A stretch of DNA of 64,000 nt, from NCBI GenBank assembly GCA_025612375.1, contig JAAXKN010000002.1:248001-312000 (forward strand), given 5' to 3'. The translations under genes and the position numbers were made by a program. This DNA comes from Ignavibacteria bacterium. GTDB lineage: Bacteria; Bacteroidota; Ignavibacteria; Ignavibacteriales; SURF-24. The notes under the pieces are model-generated. The model did no database searches. It was not told the DNA's origin and was given only the letters and a program-made list of their open reading frames with translations. This document shows positions 19,168 to 28,020 of the stretch, piece by piece; the first letter of the stretch is position 1, and every line of letters begins with the position of its first letter.

Positions 19168-21432
19168 ATGAAAAAAATTATATTATTACTTCTATTCTTT
19201 ACATGCAGGGCGTTTCCTCAGGGGGAATTCCTCGTAAATACAACAACTGATTCCACACAAAGAGCTCCCAGAATTGCAGGGCCTGACTTAAATGGAAATT
19301 ATGTGGCCGTTTGGCAATCCTTTAATGAATCCAATGATATCTATCTTCAGAAGTTTGATAAGTATAATAACAAAACGGGTCCCGAAATAAGGGTTAATGA
19401 TATCACTGACGGTGAGCAGGAGCGCCCTGCCGTTGCAATGAATAAAAACGGGAGCTTTGTTGTAGTATGGGCTTCAGGTGAAAACCTTGAATATATGTAT
19501 GACATAAAGGCTAAAGTGTTTCTGCCTAATTCCTCTCCCTCGCAGGAATTCCTTGTAAATAAAACAAGACTTAACACTCAGACCTCTCCTGATGTGGCAA
19601 TTGATGAAAATGGAAATTTTACTGCTGTATGGGAATCGTGGTTCCAGGATGGGAGCGACAGGGGAATATATGCCCGCAGATTTCTCTCCACAGGCACAGC
19701 TCAGGGGGACGAATTCCAGGTTAATACAACTACGCAATTCAGCCAGGCAAGGCCATGCATCAGATATTTTAACGACGGAAGATTTATAGTCTCCTGGGAG
19801 TCGTGGACTAACAGTCAGGGTTATGATGTTTATGCGCAGGTTTTTAATAAGGACGGCGCAAAAATTAATGGCGAGCTGAATATAAATACCACTAATTCAG
19901 ACAATCAGTGGTACTCAAACATTGCCGTAAACAGTGATAACAGTTTTACCATCCTCTGGTGCAGCTGGGAGCAGGATGGTGACGACGGCGGCATATATCT
20001 GCAGCGCTTTAAGCCTGATTATTCAAAGTCAGGAGGCGAAATTAGGGTAAATGCCACTACAAAATATTACCAATGGCTCCCGAGGGCAAAGTACATGCAG
20101 GACGGCAAACTTGCCGTCGTATGGTCAAGCTGGCAGACGGACCTGAGCCGCGAAGGCGTTTACTATGCCGTGCTTGACAGTGAAAACAGGCTTCTAACCA
20201 AAGAAAGAAGAGGAAATTATTATTTTATAAGCTTTCAGTGGGAACCTGATATTATGATTACCAATGAGGGAAACCTCGTGCTTCTGTGGTCGACATGGGG
20301 CCAGTACAATAAAGATTATGACGTCGTGAGCAAATTCATTACTCCCCTTTACCCGGAAGAAGTCGTAAAGCCTTCGGCTCTTGGTCACCCGGAAGGACAA
20401 TCCAGTACAGAACTGATTGTTCATGTGCTGGATAAAACGAAACTCACCGGCCACAGCTATGAGGCATCCTTCGACACAGTGTCGGGCAAATATCTCAGGA
20501 TGAAGTTAAAGGACATTACCACTGGTTATTATGCAGGTAACGGCATTTTGTTTTCACTGGGAGAAAATGTTTTCTATATGACTGATGAGTTTGACGGCCT
20601 GGCAATTGAGATTAAGCCCAGATTCCGCCTGGAGCTTGATACATTAAGTGCACACGTTGTCCCTTCTTCAAAAACCAATGTCCGTTTTACTGCAGGACTT
20701 CCTAAGGTGGGATCCCCGCTTTTAAGCCCCATAGATGCGGCTATTATATGGGGGAAAACTGATACTCTCTCAGGGGGCGCCTACGCAAGCCCTTCTGATA
20801 CGGCCTTGAATGCTTCGTCAAAGAAAGTAGTCCTTGTCCCGTTTAAGGCCTGGAGTATTACGCAAAATAAGAAATTGGACCTGCTTGTTATGGAGAACAC
20901 GGCAACCAAAAACAACAGGTGGGATTCCGGCGAGACAATTATAATTCTGACTCCGCAGGAATACAGAAAAACCGCTTTAAATACACATGCGCAGCTAACT
21001 TCATTTCAGGGCACTCAAAACGTAATTATGCCCTCAGAAGGTGATACAATGTTTATCCGTACACTGAAACCCCTTTCAGGTAACGATAAATATACGTTTA
21101 CTGCGCTTCAGGAAAATTTAACCCTTGGTGTTTCAGAAAGCGGAATGAATCCTAAGAAATTTGTTCTCGAACAGAACTATCCTAATCCCTTTAATCCTTC
21201 AACAACAATCCGCTTTTTTATGCCTGAAGATGGAATTGCTGAACTTAAGATTTACGACATGCTGGGGCGTGAGGTGAAGACATTAACAGAAGGATTCTTA
21301 AAAGGAGGAATGCATTTCTTTAAATGGAATGGATTGAACAGTGCGGGAACCCCGGCTGCTTCCGGAATTTATATCTACCGGATGAGGACGGGCAGCTATT
21401 CACAATCAAAAAAAATGATTTTGACAAAGTAG
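19168..21432 (+). CDS. T9SS-exported protein with seven tandem propeller-type repeats
   Basis: Secreted surface protein of 754 aa. Residues 1-18 are a signal peptide ending FPQ. From residue 20 to about 400 there are seven repeats of 50-60 residues. Each begins with a strand like EFLVNTTTDST, EIRVNDITDGE, EFLVNKTRLNT, EFQVNTTTQFS, ELNINTTNSDN or EIRVNATTKYY (the seventh is degenerate) and contains a core such as GNFTAVWESW or GKLAVVWSSW. Seven repeats fit a seven-bladed beta-propeller. A spacer domain follows. The last about 85 residues are a type IX sorting domain (EQNYPNPFNPSTTIRFF, MLGREVKTL, KKMILTK). No catalytic residues are recognised; surface binding or adhesion is likely. It probably shares a transcript with the dipeptidase gene 10 nt upstream. 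Confidence 0.85.
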   Translation: MKKIILLLLFFTCRAFPQGEFLVNTTTDSTQRAPRIAGPDLNGNYVAVWQSFNESNDIYLQKFDKYNNKTGPEIRVNDITDGEQERPAVAMNKNGSFVVVWASGENLEYMYDIKAKVFLPNSSPSQEFLVNKTRLNTQTSPDVAIDENGNFTAVWESWFQDGSDRGIYARRFLSTGTAQGDEFQVNTTTQFSQARPCIRYFNDGRFIVSWESWTNSQGYDVYAQVFNKDGAKINGELNINTTNSDNQWYSNIAVNSDNSFTILWCSWEQDGDDGGIYLQRFKPDYSKSGGEIRVNATTKYYQWLPRAKYMQDGKLAVVWSSWQTDLSREGVYYAVLDSENRLLTKERRGNYYFISFQWEPDIMITNEGNLVLLWSTWGQYNKDYDVVSKFITPLYPEEVVKPSALGHPEGQSSTELIVHVLDKTKLTGHSYEASFDTVSGKYLRMKLKDITTGYYAGNGILFSLGENVFYMTDEFDGLAIEIKPRFRLELDTLSAHVVPSSKTNVRFTAGLPKVGSPLLSPIDAAIIWGKTDTLSGGAYASPSDTALNASSKKVVLVPFKAWSITQNKKLDLLVMENTATKNNRWDSGETIIILTPQEYRKTALNTHAQLTSFQGTQNVIMPSEGDTMFIRTLKPLSGNDKYTFTALQENLTLGVSESGMNPKKFVLEQNYPNPFNPSTTIRFFMPEDGIAELKIYDMLGREVKTLTEGFLKGGMHFFKWNGLNSAGTPAASGIYIYRMRTGSYSQSKKMILTK

Positions 21433-21455
21433 AGAAATGTATTTAGTTTTGATCA

Positions 21456-21485
21456 GGGCTGCCTTAAGTTTAACCAGTGCAGCCC
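21456..21485 (+). terminator. Hairpin after the propeller T9SS gene, possible terminator
   Basis: A 7-bp GC stem, GGGCTGC/GCAGCCC (21456-21462 with 21479-21485), 23 nt after the stop. No T run follows, so termination is uncertain. Confidence 0.4.
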
Positions 21486-21529
21486 CGCCACAATTTAAAT
21501 AATGCTAAACTCAAAAACCGGTTAAGAAA

Positions 21530-22261
21530 ATGAAACGTAAATTATTCATTGTTCTTTTTCTAGTTCTGACCTTCGGCTGCATGGGATGCATGCAGGAATC
21601 GGTCCTCTCAGACGTGGAGATTACAGATCCCACTGTTATCCGACCTGAAATAACGTTCGCTAAATCAAAAGAGGGTGGCTCAATCACCCAGTCTATCTAC
21701 GCATGGATAAACGACAAGAACAATAATCCCGTTGAGCTTAAAAACGGGGGAGTATCCATCAATGGCAAAGCCATGCCGGTTAAAAATATGATGGGCCTTC
21801 CGTACTATTCAGGGCTTGATGTTGTCTCAGATATACGTCCGGGCTACACATATGACATCTCAATAAAGCTTAACGCAGAAAAAACGTATAATGCTTCTAT
21901 TAAAATACAGGAAAAGGACCTTGCAACCCTTACGCTTCCTGCTTCTCATAACCGTTTTGAAGATATGAATATAAGCTGGACGGAAATAGACCCCAACAGG
22001 GAGCTTAAGCTTGAAATGCTGAACTATTATAAAAATAATAATCAGGAGACGACTGAGGCCTTTACGATGTATATCCCTCAGCAGAACCTCGCTGCGGGGA
22101 AGTTTTCCATCCCTTCAACTTACTTTCAGAGCACGCAGAATATTTTCAAGACAAGGATAACTTTAAGTTCAAAGGTAAGCGGCACAATATACGAGGGCTT
22201 CAGAAGCGGCAGCAGTATTGAATCCACTCTTTCGATTTCCAAAACCTGCCAGATATACTAA
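21530..22261 (+). CDS. Putative lipoprotein of unknown function
   Basis: 243 aa protein with a lipoprotein-type signal: MKRKLFIVLFLVLTFGC is a charged start, a hydrophobic stretch and a Cys at residue 17, with another candidate Cys at 20 (FGCMGC). After cleavage it would be lipid-anchored. The mature part reads as one or two Ig/carboxypeptidase-regulatory-like beta domains (NPVELKNGGVSINGKAMPVK, SDIRPGYTYDISIKL). I do not recognise a family. It lies alone between a hairpin and a strong bidirectional terminator, so it is probably its own transcript. It is adjacent to the T9SS cargo block, but no functional link can be shown. Confidence 0.7.
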   Translation: MKRKLFIVLFLVLTFGCMGCMQESVLSDVEITDPTVIRPEITFAKSKEGGSITQSIYAWINDKNNNPVELKNGGVSINGKAMPVKNMMGLPYYSGLDVVSDIRPGYTYDISIKLNAEKTYNASIKIQEKDLATLTLPASHNRFEDMNISWTEIDPNRELKLEMLNYYKNNNQETTEAFTMYIPQQNLAAGKFSIPSTYFQSTQNIFKTRITLSSKVSGTIYEGFRSGSSIESTLSISKTCQIY

Positions 22262-22283
22262 CCGGTAAAAAAGATTCCTTGGA

Positions 22284-22316
22284 AAAATGGTCCTGGTTTT
22301 ATATCAGGACCATTTT
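22284..22316. terminator. Bidirectional terminator between convergent genes
   Basis: A 12-bp perfect stem (22284-22295 with 22305-22316) with a 9-nt loop. A run on one arm and T run on the other make it work in both directions, serving the lipoprotein gene and the DUF3667 gene. Confidence 0.9.
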
Positions 22317-22347
22317 CTAACAATCCACTAAGCTTTTCCTCATTCAC

Positions 22348-23277
22348 TTACATCAGCATGACGCTTACTATCAGTGTGACAAGAAGGCAGACAAAAAGCG
22401 TGAAACCGTAGATGCCTATAAGCGAAAATGCCTTCCACAATACAGAAGAAGTTTTCTGAGGAAAAGCGTTCTTCATTGAAATAATAAAGTAAACAATTGA
22501 AATTACACAGGCGGCTAAGATAAACCATCCCGAATCGTAAATTGCCATAGCACCCAGAAAGCAGCTGAAGAGAAGAAAAAGGAAGCTGTGAAAGTGTATG
22601 GAATAAATAAGGAATTCATAATAGTAGTGTCCTTTGCGGACATTAAATAACATCACAAAAGACGCAAAAAGAGGCATCAGAATGAACATAAGATAGGAAA
22701 TGTTCTTCAGTACCGAATGGGAAAATTCCTTTTCGCCAACCTCTTTTCTTTTATTTACCTGAGAATTTATAAAACTCCCAAGGGCCGAATTCTTTACTTC
22801 TTTTGAAGCCATTAAGGAATCCAGTTTTTGTTTTGCCCTTAAAGCCTTCAAAGAGTCCTGGCTGTCTACCGGAACAACATCGGAATCGGAAGGGCCGATT
22901 TGTATAATAGTTGTTCCCTCTTTGTCTTTTGAAGTGTGCTCTTTCCCCTCAGATTTATGCCCGGACATAAGTCCCACGAGAAGGAAAAAAATAAAGCTCA
23001 CAAAAACATAAATTCTAACAGGGGGGACGTATCCGGCCCTTTTGCCCGTATTAAATTCACGTGTTAAATATCCCGGTTTGAAGAGCAGGAATTTGAAAGT
23101 CTGGAAGATCTTTGTGTCCAGGTGAATTGTTCCTTCAAGGAATTCCAGGACAAGGTGCTTAAACGGCACCTGGAGTGAATGATTCTGCTGCCCGCAGCTG
23201 GGGCAGTAGTTGTTTTCATCCTTGAACTCGTAGCCGCAGTTAAGGCATACATCCGATTTAGAGTGATTGTGGCTCAA
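22348..23277 (-). CDS. DUF3667 family zinc-ribbon membrane protein
   Basis: Membrane protein of 309 aa. An in-frame stop lies directly upstream and no other start codon precedes the zinc ribbon, so it must start at the TTG at 23277. Residues 11-29 form a zinc ribbon with two CxxC pairs (CLNCGYEF and CPSCGQQ). The DUF3667-type segment follows: FLEGTIHLDTKIFQTF, LLFKPGYLTREFNTGKRAGY and PPVRIYVFVSFIFF. A charged soluble loop lies at about 120-190. Three or four more hydrophobic helices end the protein. The family is widespread in Bacteroidota and has no established function. Confidence 0.85.
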   Translation of the reverse strand: MSHNHSKSDVCLNCGYEFKDENNYCPSCGQQNHSLQVPFKHLVLEFLEGTIHLDTKIFQTFKFLLFKPGYLTREFNTGKRAGYVPPVRIYVFVSFIFFLLVGLMSGHKSEGKEHTSKDKEGTTIIQIGPSDSDVVPVDSQDSLKALRAKQKLDSLMASKEVKNSALGSFINSQVNKRKEVGEKEFSHSVLKNISYLMFILMPLFASFVMLFNVRKGHYYYEFLIYSIHFHSFLFLLFSCFLGAMAIYDSGWFILAACVISIVYFIISMKNAFPQKTSSVLWKAFSLIGIYGFTLFVCLLVTLIVSVMLM

Positions 23278-23345
23278 AGGTTACATCCCAATTTTTGAAA
23301 CCTCAAAATAGGATGTAATTTGATTTTTTTCAAGGACAGGTTTGA

Positions 23346-23375
23346 AATGTCACAGGCCCCAGGGCCCGTGACATT
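23346..23375 (-). terminator. Hairpin downstream of yeiH, possible terminator
   Basis: An 8-bp stem, AATGTCAC/GTGACATT (23346-23353 with 23368-23375), has an extra GGCC/GGCC core. It lies 10 nt past the yeiH stop in the minus direction. The T run on that side is weak (ATTTCAAACC), so this is a moderate candidate. Confidence 0.5.
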
Positions 23376-23385
23376 CCAGGAAAGA

Positions 23386-24303
23386 TCATACAAAAAACAG
23401 GGTAATGGAGGAAACTGCAATCCACAGTATAACACCCATTACAAACGGCCTTACGCCAACGGTTTTCAGAGTCCTGCGCGAGAGATTTGCACCGATGAGA
23501 AAAAGCGTCACAACAAGTCCTCTTTTGGCAATCTGATAAATTACTTCGGAAACAGGAGCAATAACAGGAAAGTAGGTGTTAAGCACCATAGCTACAAAAA
23601 ACGCGATAATGAAGTATGGTATTTTAACCTTCTTTACGTCACTCCGGAAGGCAAGGCCCGACAGCAGGGCAACGGGAATAATCCACAGCGCCCTTGCAAG
23701 CTTTATTGTTGTTGCCGTTGCAAGCGCGGTTTTGCCGTACTGGGAGGAAGCCCCTACAACAGAGCTCGTGTCGTGAATGGCAATTGCCGACCAGAGACCG
23801 AACTGCCCTTCCGTAAGGTGAAAGTGATGCCCTATGGCAGGAAAAATAAGAAGGGCAATGCTGTTAAGAATAAAAACAACTCCAAGCGCAACAGAAGTGT
23901 TTTCGTTTTTAGCGTTTATGACCGGCGCTACGGCAGCAATGGCGCTTCCGCCGCATATGGCAGTCCCGGCCGATATGAGGTAGGAGGTTTTACGGTCAAC
24001 CTTCAGTATTCGTGAAACGATAAAACCGAATGTAAATGTGAATAAGATTCCGGCTACAGTATAAATGAGCCCCTTTTTACCGGCATCCAGAGCCGCCAGG
24101 GCATTCATTCCGAAACCGAGCCCGATTACGGAGTACTGAAGAAGTTTGTGTGTCAGCTTTCCGGTTTCCTCCTGTAAAGGGTTGCCTGTAATGATTGAAA
24201 ATGCAATTCCCAGTAAAAGCGCCAAAGGGGCGGGTACAAGGGGGAGAATACAAAGCACAATGAGCAATATGAACGAGATCTTTGCGTAAAACTGTTTATT
24301 CAT
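23386..24303 (-). CDS. YeiH-family putative sulfate exporter (UPF0324)
   Basis: Inner-membrane transporter of about 305 aa with nine or ten hydrophobic helices. The ATG at 24303 is preferred; an in-frame TTG at 24318 would add only MDFKG. Family hallmarks are LGFGMNALAAL, SAGTAICGGSAIAAVAPVI and SAIAIHDTSSVVGA. YeiH homologues are annotated as putative sulfate exporters, and the gene is typically paired with a LysR regulator, as it is here 88 nt upstream on the same strand. The ligand has not been settled for the family as a whole. Confidence 0.88.
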   Translation of the reverse strand: MNKQFYAKISFILLIVLCILPLVPAPLALLLGIAFSIITGNPLQEETGKLTHKLLQYSVIGLGFGMNALAALDAGKKGLIYTVAGILFTFTFGFIVSRILKVDRKTSYLISAGTAICGGSAIAAVAPVINAKNENTSVALGVVFILNSIALLIFPAIGHHFHLTEGQFGLWSAIAIHDTSSVVGASSQYGKTALATATTIKLARALWIIPVALLSGLAFRSDVKKVKIPYFIIAFFVAMVLNTYFPVIAPVSEVIYQIAKRGLVVTLFLIGANLSRRTLKTVGVRPFVMGVILWIAVSSITLFFV

Positions 24304-24391
24304 TCCTTTAAAATCCAATTTGTTGAACTGTAAATTATAAGTTTTACCGTTTTAATTCTAATGAATAAAAGTTATCCGGTATAACCTGATG

Positions 24392-25294
24392 TTATACCTG
24401 TACGGTGTAGCGGTTCTTAAGGAATGATACAAAGCTGCTCACAAGTTTTTCGGAAGTCCCTTTCTCATGCACAAAGTAAAAATTTCTGAAGATCCTTCCT
24501 TCCTCCAGCTCAATTACCTTGAATTCGCCCCGCATGATTTCTTCCTTCATGGCCTGAATGGAAACAACTCCAATTGCATCGGCATGCTTAAGAAAAAGCT
24601 TAATGCTTTCGGTAGAGCCAAGCTGTATGAGGGTGTTCATATCGTTCAGGCTAAGGCCGTATTGCCCGATAAAATCCTCAAAGACTTCGAGCGTGCCTGA
24701 GCCTTTTTCGCGCAGGACGAGATCCGACTTTCTGAGGTCATTTAAGGAACAGGCTTCAAGGCGGTAATAAATGCTGGCCTTATGTGTAATTAAAACCAGT
24801 TCATCCTTAATAAAAAGGGTATACTGAAGGGCGTTATTTTTAGGAAGGCCCTCAATTATCCCCAAATTTATCTCGTGCCTCTGCAGGAGGTTTTCAACGG
24901 TCTCGCTGTTCTCGTTTAATAAAGTCAGCTTCAGCGAGGGGTTAGCCTGGCGGAACTGAGCCAGTACCGGAGGCAGCACGTACTGCGCAATTGTTGTGCT
25001 GGCACCAATTGTAAGTTCTCCTGAGACCTGTTCGCTTAAAAGTGACATGTCATTTTTAAGCCTTTTGAACTGGGATAGTATTACACCCGCATGCTCAAGA
25101 AAAAGTTTTCCTGCTGCGGTAAGGACGATTCCCTTGTTATTCCTCTCGAAGAGTTTGATACCCAGTTCATCCTCAAGGGAGTTAATCTGCTTTGTAACCG
25201 CGGGCTGGCTTACAAAAAGGTCCTCGGCAGCCTTTGAAAAACTCCCCTCAGTTGCAACTTTATGAAACACCAGAAGTTTAAACTCATTCAGCAT
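24392..25294 (-). CDS. LysR-type transcriptional regulator next to yeiH
   Basis: DNA-binding regulator of 300 aa. Residues 1-62 are a LysR winged helix-turn-helix (FHKVATEGSFSKAAEDLFVS, QPAVTKQINSLEDELGIKLF). Residues about 90-295 are a periplasmic-binding-like effector domain (LTIGASTTIAQYVLPPVLAQ). The arrangement resembles YeiE/CysB-type regulators that sit beside yeiH. Here it lies upstream on the same strand rather than divergent, so it could be co-transcribed with its probable target. The effector is unknown; a sulfur compound is plausible from context only. Confidence 0.9.
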   Translation of the reverse strand: MLNEFKLLVFHKVATEGSFSKAAEDLFVSQPAVTKQINSLEDELGIKLFERNNKGIVLTAAGKLFLEHAGVILSQFKRLKNDMSLLSEQVSGELTIGASTTIAQYVLPPVLAQFRQANPSLKLTLLNENSETVENLLQRHEINLGIIEGLPKNNALQYTLFIKDELVLITHKASIYYRLEACSLNDLRKSDLVLREKGSGTLEVFEDFIGQYGLSLNDMNTLIQLGSTESIKLFLKHADAIGVVSIQAMKEEIMRGEFKVIELEEGRIFRNFYFVHEKGTSEKLVSSFVSFLKNRYTVQV

Positions 25295-25375
25295 CGCAAG
25301 TGCTCTTTCCGGAATTGTTAAGATTCATAAAAGTAACAAATTACTTCAAAAGGCGCAAAAAAAGTGGAGAAGCGG

Positions 25376-26326
25376 CTACCTGGCGCTCATGTACCAGATG
25401 CTGAAGTAGTTTTTCTCATCAGTCCACAGACTTTCTTTCCTGAAGCATTCATGCGTCATGCGTTCAAATTCGTCCGGGTCGTACTTGTATGAGTATTCCG
25501 TAAGTATCTTGTCTCCCCTTGTCAGATATATCTTTTTGCCGAAAATATGAACTGTCTGGACGAGTTTGCTTACCAGATACATTTCAATTCTGTCTTTAAT
25601 GTGATTGTAGACTGCCTTGTGCTCAAAATTGGAAATATTAAAGTCGGCGCCAAATTCCCTGTTGAGCCTTTCCAGGATATTAAGGTTGAAAAGAGCAGTA
25701 ACGTTCTCCCTGTCGTTATACGCCTTCTGCAGAATTGAAGGATCCTTTTTAAGGTCGGTTCCAACCAGGAACCCTCCGCCGCGCCCGAGGAAGTGTGCAG
25801 CTCTTTTTAAGAAATGCTGAAGCTCCCGGTGAGTGAAGTTGCCAATGCTTGAGCCCGGATAATAAAGCACTTTATGGTAATCCTTCGGGATTATGTCGAA
25901 AGAGGATTCAAACTCTTTTGTGTAATCACTGACAACAGGAATAACTTCCAGTGAGGGATAATCGAGCCTGAGCTTTTCAGCGGATTTTTTTAAGTGTTCT
26001 TCGGAAATATCTACCGGCACATAAAGGGGCAGTTCCTTCATATTGTCGAATAAGAGGCGTGTCTTTGTGCTGCTTCCGCTCCCGAATTCAATGAGGGCAG
26101 TCTTTGGCCCGGCTATATAATTTACAATCTCCCTTATATTGTCCTCCATTATCCGGGTCTCTGTCCGGGTCAGGTAATATTCATCAAGCATGCAGATAAG
26201 GTCGAAGAGTTTTGATCCTCTTTCGTCATAAAATAATTTGCTTGGCAGCCTTCTGGATTCTGCAAGCAGGCCTTCAAGTATTTCTTCGTGCAGGCCTGGT
26301 TCTTTAACGAGCTGGTTTTGTAACAT
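25376..26326 (-). CDS. egtD: L-histidine N(alpha)-methyltransferase EgtD (ergothioneine biosynthesis)
   Basis: SAM-dependent enzyme that trimethylates histidine to hercynine, the first step of ergothioneine synthesis; cytoplasmic, 316 aa. The length and full pattern match the family: LPSKLFYDERGSKLFDLI, LDEYYLTRTETRIM, then the SAM-binding ALIEFGSGSSTKTRLL, YYPGSSIGNFTHREL and GTDLKKDPSILQKAYND. GGAGGA 8 nt before the ATG supports the start. egtB lies upstream on the same strand, separated by 124 nt that contain a stable hairpin. EgtB uses the product of this enzyme, so the pair forms a minimal ergothioneine module. Confidence 0.94.
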   Translation of the reverse strand: MLQNQLVKEPGLHEEILEGLLAESRRLPSKLFYDERGSKLFDLICMLDEYYLTRTETRIMEDNIREIVNYIAGPKTALIEFGSGSSTKTRLLFDNMKELPLYVPVDISEEHLKKSAEKLRLDYPSLEVIPVVSDYTKEFESSFDIIPKDYHKVLYYPGSSIGNFTHRELQHFLKRAAHFLGRGGGFLVGTDLKKDPSILQKAYNDRENVTALFNLNILERLNREFGADFNISNFEHKAVYNHIKDRIEMYLVSKLVQTVHIFGKKIYLTRGDKILTEYSYKYDPDEFERMTHECFRKESLWTDEKNYFSIWYMSAR

Positions 26327-26408
26327 AGAACTTTCCTCCGGTTGATATTAATTGAAATACCAGTGCTGTTTTAATTATCGGGTCGTGAGAATCACCAAAA
26401 CATTAAAG

Positions 26409-26436
26409 GGCGCCACCCACCGAAGCCGGTGGCGCC
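26409..26436 (-). other. Stable hairpin between egtB and egtD
   Basis: A 9-bp GC-rich stem, GGCGCCACC/GGTGGCGCC (26409-26417 with 26428-26436), lies just past the egtB stop on the minus strand. The following bases (CTTTAATGTTTTGG) are only loosely T-rich. It may be a weak or leaky terminator, or an mRNA-stability element that separates egtB from egtD expression. Confidence 0.55.
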
Positions 26437-26450
26437 GGAATAACTTAGTC

Positions 26451-27800
26451 TTAAAGAACCGGTGCGTCTTTAGCAAGGCGTATACCTGTAAACTGCCATC
26501 TGCTCTGCGGATGGAAAAAGTTCCTGTATGTCCGCCTTATATGCCACAGGCTGGTTGCGCAGGAGCCACCGCGCAAAACCATCTGGTTCGACATGAATTT
26601 CCCGTTGTACTCGCCCAGCGCGCCCTGAAGTGGCCTGAAGCCGGGATAAGCCACATAAGGGCTCGAAGTCCATTCCCACACGTCCCCGTACATCTGATGA
26701 AGAATGGGGGATGTAATATTGTGCATTAATGGCGAGGGATGGAAATGCCCGTTTTCAACAAAATTTCCATCCATCGGGTGGTCCGATGAGGCGGCTTCCC
26801 ACTCCTCTTCTTTAGGCAGGCGGAAGCCGGCCCAGCGTGCATATGCATCCGCCTCATAAAAGCTTACGTGGCATACAGGTTCCGAAGGATTCAGCTTCAA
26901 TAAGCCGCCAAGCGTAAAGTTGAACCATTCCCCGTCTTTTCTCTGCCAGTAAAGGGGTGCCTGCCAGTTTTCCGTTTCTGCAGCTATCCAGCCGTCCGAA
27001 AGCCAGAGCTCCTGATGCCTGTAGCCCCCGGCCTCAATAAAATCCAGGTATTCGCCGTTTGTCACAAGGCGCGAAGCAAGCCTGTAGGGCTCCAGGTAAA
27101 CATTGTGGCAGGGCAGCTCGTTGTCAAAAGCAAAACCCTTTGCTTCGTGCCCAATGCGGTAAATTCCTTCATCAAAGCTGAGCCATTCAATTGGAGGTAT
27201 ATGCACAATCTGAGCCTCTTTGGCCGTGCTGTATACCGGATAAAGGGGATTAAGCGAAAACATATGCTTAATATCTGTAAGTATGAGCTCCTGGTGCTGC
27301 TGCTCGTGGTTAAGCCCCAGTTCAATTACCGGGGCTATCTGGTTCAGCTCCTCATCTGAGGCCCTGTCCAGGAATTCAAGCACCTGTTCATCGACGTGTT
27401 TTCTGTAATCCCAAACATCTGAGACCGTGGGGCGCGAGATGAGCCCCCGCATTGAACGCGTGAAGCGGTCCCCCGCCTGAACGTAATAGCTGTTGAAGAG
27501 ATAATTGTATATGGGATTAAATGAACTGTAATCCTTTTTAACTTTATTCAGCACAAAAGTTTCAAAAAACCAGCTCGTATGAGCCAGATGCCACTTGGCG
27601 GGACTTGTATCCGGCATTGACTGTACGACATAGTCCTCAGTTTTAAGAGGATTGCAGAGCGTTTGGGTGAAAGAACGCACCGACTTAAAATTCTGTGTAA
27701 GTTCTGTCCTTTTTGTAAAGACACCATCGGTCCTTACTTTATTCTCAGTTTCACTTCTATTTATTTCCGGCTGAGCTTTTGATTCTGCCTGTTTCTTCAT
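26451..27800 (-). CDS. egtB: Ergothioneine biosynthesis protein EgtB (hercynine sulfoxide synthase)
   Basis: Non-heme iron enzyme of 449 aa that joins a thiol donor to the imidazole of hercynine with O2, giving the sulfoxide intermediate. The N-terminal DinB-like domain carries the iron ligands: HLAHTSW (H71 or H74) and NHEQQHQE with the H-x3-H-x-E triad H165, H169 and E171. The C-terminal half is an FGE-sulfatase-type fold with GFRLPKEEEWEAAS, YGDVWEWTSSPY and VLRGGSCATS. No fused methyltransferase is present, which argues against OvoA. No egtA or egtC is nearby, so cysteine rather than gamma-glutamylcysteine may be the donor, as in some EgtB types; that is inference. The final C-S lyase gene (egtE) is not in the window. 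Confidence 0.93.
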   Translation of the reverse strand: MKKQAESKAQPEINRSETENKVRTDGVFTKRTELTQNFKSVRSFTQTLCNPLKTEDYVVQSMPDTSPAKWHLAHTSWFFETFVLNKVKKDYSSFNPIYNYLFNSYYVQAGDRFTRSMRGLISRPTVSDVWDYRKHVDEQVLEFLDRASDEELNQIAPVIELGLNHEQQHQELILTDIKHMFSLNPLYPVYSTAKEAQIVHIPPIEWLSFDEGIYRIGHEAKGFAFDNELPCHNVYLEPYRLASRLVTNGEYLDFIEAGGYRHQELWLSDGWIAAETENWQAPLYWQRKDGEWFNFTLGGLLKLNPSEPVCHVSFYEADAYARWAGFRLPKEEEWEAASSDHPMDGNFVENGHFHPSPLMHNITSPILHQMYGDVWEWTSSPYVAYPGFRPLQGALGEYNGKFMSNQMVLRGGSCATSLWHIRRTYRNFFHPQSRWQFTGIRLAKDAPVL

Positions 27801-28020
27801 ATCCGTCCCTTAAACTTTATAAAAATTAAGTTCCCGGTAAAATTGTATCTAAGGATTATTAATAAATTATCCGCCCTAATTCAATCGATGGAAATTTAAT
27901 TGCCCATGCCCAAAAGAACAGCCCCTCATGCTTAGAATCGGCTTAATGCCTTGATTTTACCCGGGCAGTGTTTTTTCTTGAAATTATAGGCGAAGTTAAA
28001 AACATTAAGGGACGCAGCAT

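Noticed and set aside
26451-27800. OvoA (ovothiol) instead of EgtB
   Set aside because: OvoA usually carries a C-terminal methyltransferase and is longer; this protein ends with the FGE domain and has egtD next to it.
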